From positions 1 to 18,711 of the forward strand of contig JAGWXN010000028.1 in assembly GCA_018969885.1 (NCBI GenBank): a stretch of 18,711 bases of DNA, in the 5' to 3' direction. Origin of the DNA: Betaproteobacteria bacterium. Its GTDB lineage: Bacteria; Pseudomonadota; Gammaproteobacteria; Burkholderiales; Burkholderiaceae. The notes beneath the pieces are model-generated. The model worked only from the letters and a program-made list of their open reading frames with translations, made no database searches and had not been told where the DNA came from. The translations under genes and the position numbers were made by a program. Shown one piece after another: positions 7,361 to 13,813 of the stretch; position 1 is the first letter of the stretch; every line of letters starts with the position of its first letter.

Positions 7361-8032
7361 TCAAAGCTGACGCTTCGCCCGCTTGTCGAGCATCCGCAGC
7401 AGATCCGTGCGAACCGACTCGACATGTTCCCGAAGGCAATCGCACGCTTCGTCGATCGCGCCGCTTCGTGCGAGTTCGATGAGCCTCGCGTGCTCCCGGC
7501 GTGCGCGCCTTCTCGCTGCATCCGATGACAGCTGGACTCGGGTGTAGCGATCGGTTTTCTGCAGAAGGCTCGCCACTACGGCGCTGGTCTCGGGTAGCGC
7601 CGCCCGCGCGTAAAGGGCAGCATGGAGTTGCTGATTCAAAACGCCCCAGCGCGCCGGATCACGCTCGCGAATGGCGGCCTCAAAGCGCGCCTGGATCGCA
7701 TCGATGACCTCGAAATCGGCTTTATCAAGACGCCCGATCGAATCGCGAAACAACCGGGTCTCGAGAAGAACGCGCAGGTCGAAGACGTCGTTCACCTCCT
7801 CACGCGACAACTCGGTGACCACCGCGCCCTTGTGCGGAACCATTCGTACCAGCCCTTCTGCCTCGAGCTGGATCAGCGCCTCGCGAACGGGGATGCGGCT
7901 CACGCCGAAGCTTGCCGCGAGCGCGTCCTGACGCAGTTGGGTGCCCGCCGGATAGGCGTTACTCAGGATCTGTTCGCGGAGCCGGTCGACCACGATGCCG
8001 GCAAGCGTGCGGGGTTGGAGGTCGTGATACAT
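7361..8032 (-). CDS. GntR-family transcriptional regulator, FCD subgroup
   Basis: The 223-residue product has an N-terminal winged helix (about 8-72) with the GntR signature LRQDALAASFGVSRIPVREA followed by LEAEGLV and the PHKGAVV wing. The C-terminal all-helical FCD ligand domain (about 80-215) carries histidines at 137 (NQQLHAAL), 181 (REHARLIE) and 203 (REHVES), and Asp85, positions typical of the metal-binding site to which carboxylate ligands bind. Such regulators usually repress an adjacent catabolic or transport operon and are released by its substrate. It diverges from the TRAP operon with only 40 bases between start codons, and a near-palindromic operator lies there, so it most likely controls that operon and itself. 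ATG 8032 is the first residue before the conserved region. Confidence 0.9.
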   Translation of the reverse strand: MYHDLQPRTLAGIVVDRLREQILSNAYPAGTQLRQDALAASFGVSRIPVREALIQLEAEGLVRMVPHKGAVVTELSREEVNDVFDLRVLLETRLFRDSIGRLDKADFEVIDAIQARFEAAIRERDPARWGVLNQQLHAALYARAALPETSAVVASLLQKTDRYTRVQLSSDAARRRARREHARLIELARSGAIDEACDCLREHVESVRTDLLRMLDKRAKRQL

Positions 8033-8036
8033 GGTG

Positions 8037-8066
8037 TTGACGGGTAGATTTTATACAATATACGAT
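8037..8066 (+). promoter_or_regulatory. Candidate promoter for the TRAP operon
   Basis: TTGACG (8037-8042) and TACGAT (8061-8066) are separated by 18 bases, a fair sigma-70 arrangement. Transcription would then start at about 8073, the proposed dctQ ATG, suggesting a leaderless or very short-leader message. The GntR operator sits in the spacer. Confidence 0.35.
8048..8059. promoter_or_regulatory. GntR/FCD operator palindrome
   Basis: ATTTTATACAAT differs at one base from the perfect palindrome ATTGTATACAAT, a form close to sites I recall for several FCD-type GntR regulators. It lies between the divergent regulator and TRAP operon starts and overlaps the promoter spacer, the expected place for a repressor site. 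Function is inferred from sequence and position. Confidence 0.55.
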
Positions 8067-8072
8067 GTGCAG

Positions 8073-8723
8073 ATGAACGCTGCAACGAGCCCGCAAGGCC
8101 CCGCGAATGACACCCAGGAAGAACGCGTAACCGCCTGGCCAGTGCGCGTCGTTCTCGCGATCTCGGCCTTCATTCTTTGCATCGAGCGCCTGCTCATCAT
8201 TTTCCTTATGGCGCTGCTCCTTGCGCTCATCCTGCTCAATGTGGTCACGCGCTACTCTGGCTCGTCGATCTATTGGGTCGATGAATCCGCGGTGTTCTCG
8301 GTGGTGTGGCTTGCCTTCATTGGCGGCTCGGCCATGACCCGGCTTCGCCTCGACTTCGCAATGTCCATGCTCACCGACAAGCTCTCGCACACCTGGGCAC
8401 GCAGGGCAAAGGTGACTGCGGGGCTCTTTGTGGTGGGGTTTGCTGTCGCGCTGGCTGCCATGTGCATGCTCTGGCTTGATCCGCTCGGAATCGCCCAGGC
8501 GGGGTTCGATCCGAAGAAATTCGCGGCTGCATCGTTTAATTTCATCTACACAGAGCGTACCCAGACACTCAACTGGCCGACCTGGGTTCTCTACCTCATC
8601 GTTCCCATCTTCTCGGTCACCCTGTTTTTTCACGCGCTTGCCAATGTGCTTGAAGACCTGCGCCTCGCCACGGTGGCGCGCTTTCCCTCGTTTAAGCTCG
8701 GCAACTCGCAGGGCATCAACTGA
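8073..8723 (+). CDS. dctQ: TRAP transporter small membrane subunit (DctQ family)
   Basis: A 216-residue inner-membrane protein with four hydrophobic segments: ERLLIIFLMALLLALILLNVV (about 35-56), a second containing the DctQ signature YWVDESAVFSVVWLAFIGGS, a third around AGLFVVGFAVALAAMCML, and a fourth at WVLYLIVPIFSVTLFF. DctQ helps the large DctM subunit accept substrate from the periplasmic binding protein. ATG 8073 is preferred; an in-frame ATG at 8031 overlaps the start codon of the divergent regulator and the operator, so it is unlikely. No good Shine-Dalgarno precedes either. The loop between the third and fourth segments (FDPKKFAAASFNFIYTERTQ) is longer than in minimal family members of about 160-180 residues. 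Its stop overlaps the dctM start (TGATG). Confidence 0.87.
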   Translation: MNAATSPQGPANDTQEERVTAWPVRVVLAISAFILCIERLLIIFLMALLLALILLNVVTRYSGSSIYWVDESAVFSVVWLAFIGGSAMTRLRLDFAMSMLTDKLSHTWARRAKVTAGLFVVGFAVALAAMCMLWLDPLGIAQAGFDPKKFAAASFNFIYTERTQTLNWPTWVLYLIVPIFSVTLFFHALANVLEDLRLATVARFPSFKLGNSQGIN

Positions 8724-9988
8724 TGCTGACGCTGGCGGCCTTCACGCTGGTGCTCCTGGTGGGCGTGCCGATCGGCCTCTGCCTGTGCCTGGGCGCCATC
8801 GTCTATATCGCGGACTCAGGCAATCCGCTGCTCTTCAATAACTACCCGCTACAGCTGTTCGGTGGCGTCGATAGCTATGGTCTGATCGCCATTCCGCTCT
8901 TCATCCTGATCGGCGAGATCATGAACGCCGGAGGCATCACCCAGAGAATCGTCCAAATGGCGATGGCGTTTGTGGGCTCACTCAGGGCGGGTCTGGCCTA
9001 TGTAAACGTGCTCGCAAACATGATGGTCGCCTCCATCCTTGGGTCCGCCACTGCCCAGGTCGCCATCATGTCTCAGATCATGGTTCCCGAGATGGAGCGT
9101 AAGGGCTATGACAAAACTTTCGCGGCGGGTCTTACCGCCTTCAGTGGCATGCTGGGACCCATCATTCCGCCCTCTGTGATGTTTGTGGTCTACAGCACGC
9201 TGGCCCAGGTGGCGGTGAGCGATATGCTGGTGGCCGGCATTGTGCCCGGCGTGATTCTCACCGTGTTGTTCTGCGTGATCATCGCCATTCTCGGTGCCAT
9301 ACATGGATTCCCGGCGGGCGAACGTCGCACCTGGCGCGAGCGCGGCCGCACCATTGTCGATGCTGCCCCCACCTTGCTGATCCCTATCGTGATTGTTGGC
9401 TCCATTCTTGGTGGCGTGGCCAATGCCACCGAGTCGGCGGCGGTCGGCGCGGTGGTCGCGGCGCTGGTCGGACGCTTCTTCACGCGAGAGTTCAGGTTCG
9501 CGCGGCTTCCCGAGATGCTGCTTCGCGCGGGCGTCTATTCGGCCATTGTGCTGTTTCTCGTGGCTGCTGCGTCGGTGTTCTCATGGGTGCTGGTGTACGG
9601 CAAGATTCCCCAGGCGCTGGCCGCATCGGTGCAGCAGATCGCCAAAGACCCCACCACTTTCCTTCTCCTCGTGAGTCTCGCGCTCCTCATCATCGGCACG
9701 GTGATCGACGGGGTACCCGGCCTCATCATGACCGTTCCCATCCTGCTGCCCATTGCCACCGAGGTCTATGGAATCGACCCGCGTCATTTCGGCGTGGTCG
9801 TGGTGGTCAATCTGGTGTTGGGTCTCCTGTCGCCGCCGGTCGGGCTCTGCTTCTTTGTGGCGGCCGCTGTCACGGGCGCGAACCCCGGCCGCATGTTCGT
9901 AGTCACCGCGCCCTTTTTCGCGGTCGCCTGCGTCGTGCTGCTTCTGCTTTGCCTGTATCCGTCGCTTTCACTTGTGCTTCTCAAGTAA
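8723..9988 (+). CDS. dctM: TRAP transporter large membrane subunit (DctM family)
   Basis: The 421-residue, strongly hydrophobic protein has the usual DctM length with about 12-13 membrane or re-entrant segments. Family blocks are visible: PLFILIGEIMNAGGITQRIV, the SILGSATAQVAIMSQIMVPEM region with the conserved small-residue stretch, FSGMLGPIIPPSVMFVVYS, and VNLVLGLLSPPVGLCFFV near the C-terminus. It is the sodium-driven permease that moves the substrate delivered by DctP across the inner membrane. The start ATG 8723 shares its A with the dctQ stop, implying translational coupling. The gene ends with TAA 24 bases before dctP. Confidence 0.93.
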   Translation: MLTLAAFTLVLLVGVPIGLCLCLGAIVYIADSGNPLLFNNYPLQLFGGVDSYGLIAIPLFILIGEIMNAGGITQRIVQMAMAFVGSLRAGLAYVNVLANMMVASILGSATAQVAIMSQIMVPEMERKGYDKTFAAGLTAFSGMLGPIIPPSVMFVVYSTLAQVAVSDMLVAGIVPGVILTVLFCVIIAILGAIHGFPAGERRTWRERGRTIVDAAPTLLIPIVIVGSILGGVANATESAAVGAVVAALVGRFFTREFRFARLPEMLLRAGVYSAIVLFLVAAASVFSWVLVYGKIPQALAASVQQIAKDPTTFLLLVSLALLIIGTVIDGVPGLIMTVPILLPIATEVYGIDPRHFGVVVVVNLVLGLLSPPVGLCFFVAAAVTGANPGRMFVVTAPFFAVACVVLLLLCLYPSLSLVLLK

Positions 9989-10012
9989 ATCACCGTTCAC
10001 CTGGAGGTCTCC

Positions 10013-10996
10013 ATGTCCATTTCTCGTCGTGATGTACTGATCGCTGGCTCTGCCGCCTCGGTGGGCTTTCCTGCCATCTCGGTCGCTCAGTCGCGCCAAT
10101 TGCGCCTTGGCATTCTCACGCCAGTCGGCCACCCCTGGAACCGCGCGGCGCTGAAGGTTGCAGAGCAGCTCAACGCCGAGACCAAGGGGCGCCTCACGCT
10201 CACCGTTTTTCACTCAGGCCAGCTCGGCAATGAATCCGCAATGCTGCAGCAGATGCAGTCGGGCGCGCTCGACATGGGCTGGATCATGGCTGCCGAACTG
10301 GGTTCGCGCGTACCTGCCATCGCAGCGATCACTGCGCCCTACGTGGTGGACTCCACTGACAAAATTGCGAAACTCGTACGTCACCCTGTGGCAATGAAGC
10401 TGTTCGATACCTTGCCAGGCGAAACCGGCACAATCGGGTTGGCATGGGGCATCACGGGCATGCGAGCGATCTTTGCCGCACGTGACATCAGCAAGATCGG
10501 TGATATCAAAGGGATGAAGCTGCGGATCAACCCCACGCCCGCGTATCGCGATTTCTATCAGCTGCTCGGCGCCTCGCCCACGCCTATCCCCACACCGCAG
10601 GTATTCGATGCGATGTCTAACGGTCAGGTCGACGGGCTGGAAGCAGACCTTGAGTTTTCCTGGAACCAGCGGTTCGACAAGGTGTCGAAATCCATCCTGC
10701 AGATGAACGCGATCTTCATGCCGGTGATCGCGCTGGTGTCGGGTCGCGTCTGGCAGGGTATGCCCCCGGCTGATCGTGAGCTGATTACCCGCGTGGTTAA
10801 AGCCGCGCTGGATTCACAGATCGACGAGCTCGCAGTCAATGAGCCCAAGCTGGTCGAGCAGTTCAAGGCCACCAACATTCCGTTCCGAAACGCTAACCGC
10901 GCCGATGCGGAGGCCGTGGTGGCTGAATACGACAAGATCTGGCTGCCCAAGGCGCCCATTCTTGCCGAACTACGCAAGGCGGGCCGCAGCCTGTAA
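10013..10996 (+). CDS. dctP: TRAP transporter periplasmic substrate-binding protein (DctP family)
   Basis: This 327-residue protein begins with a twin-arginine-like signal, MSISRRDVLIAGSAASVGF, with likely cleavage after the AISVAQ region (about 26). The mature part shows DctP features: HPWNRAALKVAEQLN, FHSGQLGNESAMLQQMQSGALDM, GMKLRINPTPAY with Arg171 at the position of the carboxylate-binding arginine, and QVFDAMSNGQVDGLEADL. It captures an organic acid in the periplasm and hands it to DctQM. A Tat route implies folding before export. Shine-Dalgarno GGAGGT at 10003-10008 is strong, stronger than those of the membrane genes, consistent with the need for excess binding protein. The ligand cannot be deduced; the conserved arginine suggests a carboxylate. 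Confidence 0.92.
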   Translation: MSISRRDVLIAGSAASVGFPAISVAQSRQLRLGILTPVGHPWNRAALKVAEQLNAETKGRLTLTVFHSGQLGNESAMLQQMQSGALDMGWIMAAELGSRVPAIAAITAPYVVDSTDKIAKLVRHPVAMKLFDTLPGETGTIGLAWGITGMRAIFAARDISKIGDIKGMKLRINPTPAYRDFYQLLGASPTPIPTPQVFDAMSNGQVDGLEADLEFSWNQRFDKVSKSILQMNAIFMPVIALVSGRVWQGMPPADRELITRVVKAALDSQIDELAVNEPKLVEQFKATNIPFRNANRADAEAVVAEYDKIWLPKAPILAELRKAGRSL

Positions 10997-11036
10997 CCGG
11001 CTCGTCGTGAACGGCCCGCCGTCCTCCAAGTGATCA

Positions 11037-11066
11037 GGCGATCTCCGGTCAGGCACCGAGATCGCC
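11037..11066 (+). terminator. Nine-base-pair hairpin between dctP and the DHDPS-family gene
   Basis: GGCGATCTC (11037-11045) and GAGATCGCC (11058-11066) are perfect inverse complements around a 12-base loop. A short GTTT follows instead of a long T-run. It may be a partial terminator, or a 3' stabiliser that keeps the dctP message abundant relative to the downstream gene. Confidence 0.5.
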
Positions 11067-11086
11067 GTTTCTGAAGCAGGTTTCCC

Positions 11087-12037
11087 ATGACAGCCAACAT
11101 CTTCTCTGGCGTGATTCCCGCGCTCATGACGCCCTGTGGGGCAGACCGTCAGCCCGACTTTGCTGCGCTCGTACGAAAGGCGCGCGAACTGATCGGGCTC
11201 GGCATGAACGCGGTGGTCTACTGTGGCTCCATGGGCGATTGGCCGCTCCTCACTGACGAGCAGCGCATGGAGGGGGTCGCGCAGCTGGTGAAGGCAGGTG
11301 TTCCGGTGGTGGTGGGAACGGGCGCGCAGAACCCGGCGCGCGCCGCAGCCCTTGCCGCGCATGCCGAGCGCTGCGGCGCGGGCGGGCTCATGGTGATCCC
11401 GCGCGTCCTCTCGCGGGGGAGTTCGGTTGCTGCGCAGCGCGCGCACTTCGAGGGCGTGTTGAGCGCGGCGGGATCCCTGCCTGCGGTGATCTACAACAGC
11501 CCGTATTACGGCTATGAAACCCGCGCCGATCTGTTCTTCGAACTCCGGCGCAAATATCCGAATCTGGTGGGCTTCAAAGAGTTCGGTGGCGCGGCGTCGC
11601 TCAGATATGCGGCGGAGCACATCATCGGGAATGATCCGGGCGTATCGCTCCTGGTGGGCGTCGACACGCAGGTTTTCTATGGCTACGTCAACTGCGGGGC
11701 GGTGGGCACCATCACAGGCATTGGCAACGTTCTGCCGCGTGAGGTGCTGCACCTCGAATCGCTTTGTCGCGCAGCCGCAGCCGGTAACGCTTCAGCGCGC
11801 GCGCATGCCCGCGAGCTCGACCAGGCGCTGGGCGTGTTGTCATCATTCGACGAGGGCGTTGACCTGGTGCTTTACTACAAGCACCTGATGGTGCTTGAAG
11901 GCAATCGCGAGTATGAGCTCAACCTCAATCCCAGCGATCAGTTGTCGCCCAGCCAGAAGCGCTACGCTGCGCAGCAGCTCACGCTCTTCAAGACCTGGTA
12001 TTCGGAATGGTCGGCGCAGATCGCTCGCCAGGGATAG
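11087..12037 (+). CDS. Dihydrodipicolinate synthase-family lyase/deaminase of catabolic type
   Basis: A 316-residue (beta/alpha)8 barrel of the class I pyruvate-aldolase group. The Schiff-base lysine is Lys164 in NLVGFKEFG and the catalytic tyrosine is Tyr136 in VIYNSPYYG. The phosphate/keto-acid loop reads YCGSMGDWPLLTDEQR, with GSMGD in place of the GTTGE of true DapA. That change, and the association with a TRAP transporter and GntR regulator, argue against lysine biosynthesis and for catabolism of an imported acid. Related family roles include sialic acid lyase, 2-keto-3-deoxy sugar acid aldolase, and 1-pyrroline-4-hydroxy-2-carboxylate deaminase of hydroxyproline degradation; I lean weakly to the last because of the DadA-like oxidase nearby. 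ATG 11087 has only a weak GCAGG ribosome site. It follows dctP by 90 bases. Confidence 0.85.
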   Translation: MTANIFSGVIPALMTPCGADRQPDFAALVRKARELIGLGMNAVVYCGSMGDWPLLTDEQRMEGVAQLVKAGVPVVVGTGAQNPARAAALAAHAERCGAGGLMVIPRVLSRGSSVAAQRAHFEGVLSAAGSLPAVIYNSPYYGYETRADLFFELRRKYPNLVGFKEFGGAASLRYAAEHIIGNDPGVSLLVGVDTQVFYGYVNCGAVGTITGIGNVLPREVLHLESLCRAAAAGNASARAHARELDQALGVLSSFDEGVDLVLYYKHLMVLEGNREYELNLNPSDQLSPSQKRYAAQQLTLFKTWYSEWSAQIARQG

Positions 12038-12053
12038 CTGACAGCGCACAACA

Positions 12054-12071
12054 CCCGATGCCCGCATCGGG
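12054..12071. terminator. Hairpin between converging DHDPS-family and hydrolase genes
   Basis: CCCGATG and CATCGGG form a perfect seven-pair stem with loop CCCG, 17 bases after the stop of the rightward gene and about 40 before the stop of the leftward one. No T-run follows on either strand, so if it terminates, it does so weakly or with Rho. Confidence 0.4.
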
Positions 12072-12109
12072 CGCCGGGAGCGCTGCCGGGAGCAGTGCAT
12101 GCCGCGACC

Positions 12110-13543
12110 TCAGCCTCGACGCAGGCTGTTGAACCACTCCAGCGCGTTGGTTTGTCCCGCCAGGTGTCTGGGCTCACCGTAGAGCGAAGCCATGAAGGTC
12201 ACGCGGTGGCTTCCGCCCGCGACCGTGACCTCGGTGGCCTGCGAGCCCCCTGCTGCAAGCGCGCGCCGCGCGACCGTGGGGTGAATGCCTTCGTCGGCGA
12301 GGCCGATGTGAAAGCGGATCGGCGAGTCGTAGTGCCAGTAGGTCGCACTGTTGTGCGCAAGCTGTCGCAGAAATGCGCTGTTGGTCTCATGGGTGAAGGT
12401 ATCGAAAAATCGCGGCACCAGCAGCGTAGATCCCGAGGGAAATGGTTGGACCGTATCGAAGCGCATATCGTAGGTGCGCCAGAAATTCGCAGCAAAGTCC
12501 CGAAACTGGGGTGCGACGGCGTGTTGCATCAGGCCCTTGAGCCCATAGTTGAGTTCGTAACTTCCCAGCAGCACGATCATGCAAAGCGAGAGCCAGTTGG
12601 GCGCGGCGGGGAAGCTCGCGGTTCCTTCCGGGATGGGATAGGTCTGCGCGCCGCTCCAGAAGCGCATGGTCTCGGTCAGTTCATTGAAGGGACTCGATAC
12701 GCTGGTTGCCGCGACCGCAATCTTGCGGCGGCGTAGTGCCTGGGCGAGCCATTGCGAATTGAGCCCGCCCTGCGACCATCCGTTGAGAAAGAGCGGGCCT
12801 GTCTGGATTCCCATTGAACGGAGCGTCGAAAAGCCAGCCTCCAGAATGCGCAGGCAGGTACCGACCGTGACATCCTTGACCGCATAGGCCTCGCTGCGGC
12901 CGTTCCTGAATGGGCCCTTGCCCACGTAATCGGCTGCGATCACGGCATAGCCCTGGCCGGCAAACCGATGCACGTTGAACAGGGTTTCGGATGAATCGGT
13001 GGGGTAGGACATCACATAGCCGGGATCGGCGAGCTTCACCATGTTCGAGGGAACGCCATCGAAGGTGAGCACGGTGCCGTGCTGCCAGGACACAACGGGA
13101 AGCGGTCCGGCTGCGCCGACCGGTAACGCAAGCAAGCCGCTCACGGTGACCGATTCGCCGGTTTCCGGGATGACGAAGGGCGCAATCAGGCGGTGCAACG
13201 CCACGTCGTAGCGCGCACCCGATCGGGCGGGGTCGAATGGCGGCAGAACCGCCGGCACATTGAAGTCCGGGTAATTTCGAGCGACCAGTTGATCGAGCCG
13301 GGCTGCGCTCACGCGAGTGCTCTGATCGACCAGCGTCCCGGCAGGCAGCACCGGGCGCAGTCCGCTTGCGAGCTCGGAAAGCAGCGTGGTCGAGTCGGCG
13401 GATGCGATGCCCGGCCAAGCGATTCCCGTGGCGAGGCCGCCGGCTGCGCCGAGCAGCGAGCGCCTGACGGGCGATTCGAGCGTTACCGATGCGGCGCGCG
13501 ACCGGGTGGGTTCGATCTGCGCCGGAATGGGGGTGTCGGGCAT
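12110..13543 (-). CDS. Exported alpha/beta hydrolase (secretory lipase/peptidase-like)
   Basis: The 477-residue protein starts at ATG 13541-13543, preceded by AAGGAG eight bases upstream; the frame is open a further 136 codons but that part is low-complexity and has no homology signs. Residues 26-49 form a signal peptide with a twin arginine (VRRSLLGAAGGLATGIAW) and a likely cleavage after IASA. The hydrolase core has PVVSWQHGT (oxyanion region), the nucleophile elbow GWSQGG with Ser257, Asp417 in GLADEG and His446 in AGGSHRVTF, giving a plausible Ser-Asp-His triad in correct order and spacing. The size and exported state resemble secretory lipases and related esterases; the substrate is unknown. 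It converges on the DHDPS-family gene and diverges from the RTX gene with 270 bases between. Confidence 0.83.
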   Translation of the reverse strand: MPDTPIPAQIEPTRSRAASVTLESPVRRSLLGAAGGLATGIAWPGIASADSTTLLSELASGLRPVLPAGTLVDQSTRVSAARLDQLVARNYPDFNVPAVLPPFDPARSGARYDVALHRLIAPFVIPETGESVTVSGLLALPVGAAGPLPVVSWQHGTVLTFDGVPSNMVKLADPGYVMSYPTDSSETLFNVHRFAGQGYAVIAADYVGKGPFRNGRSEAYAVKDVTVGTCLRILEAGFSTLRSMGIQTGPLFLNGWSQGGLNSQWLAQALRRRKIAVAATSVSSPFNELTETMRFWSGAQTYPIPEGTASFPAAPNWLSLCMIVLLGSYELNYGLKGLMQHAVAPQFRDFAANFWRTYDMRFDTVQPFPSGSTLLVPRFFDTFTHETNSAFLRQLAHNSATYWHYDSPIRFHIGLADEGIHPTVARRALAAGGSQATEVTVAGGSHRVTFMASLYGEPRHLAGQTNALEWFNSLRRG

Positions 13544-13813
13544 GAACAGGGCTCCTTCAGGACGTGAGACGCCCCGACTGCCGCTGCCATGGCGCCGGGG
13601 AGGTCGAATGGTAAGCCCGATGCCATGTTCATGGGTCAGGCGGCACGCCGTGGAACCGTACGGTCGCCTATCTGCGGGAGTGGGTGGCAGCAACGGCTTC
13701 GCCCTGATCGACACGCGCTGAAACACTGCGGACCTGAGAGACAGGCTCGGGTATTCGGTCGCTTTCAGCGCAACCAAGTATCGTCTCACCCCTTGCTTTA
13801 TTCGGGGTGAGCG
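13544..13813. other. Intergenic region between divergent hydrolase and RTX genes
   Basis: This 270-base region has no convincing gene. It includes a perfect ten-base palindrome ACCGTACGGT at 13655-13664 and the RTX leader hairpin at 13785-13811. Promoters for both genes must lie here or nearby, but I could not identify a clear -35/-10 pair. Confidence 0.4.
13785..13811 (+). promoter_or_regulatory. Hairpin covering the ribosome-binding site of the RTX gene
   Basis: CTCACCCC (13785-13792) and GGGGTGAG (13804-13811) are perfect eight-base inverse complements with an 11-base loop. The right arm contains the GGTGA part of an extended Shine-Dalgarno and ends two bases before ATG 13814. In the folded mRNA the ribosome site would be hidden, so this may be a translational switch; it could also be a protein operator at DNA level. 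Confidence 0.5.

Noticed and set aside
10970..11752. 260-codon minus-strand open frame
   Set aside because: Complement of the DHDPS-family gene and the preceding hairpin; charged, His/Arg-rich shadow translation.
13655..13664. Perfect palindrome ACCGTACGGT
   Set aside because: Only ten bases, GC-rich and without a repeat partner or clear promoter; likely chance, so not called an operator.
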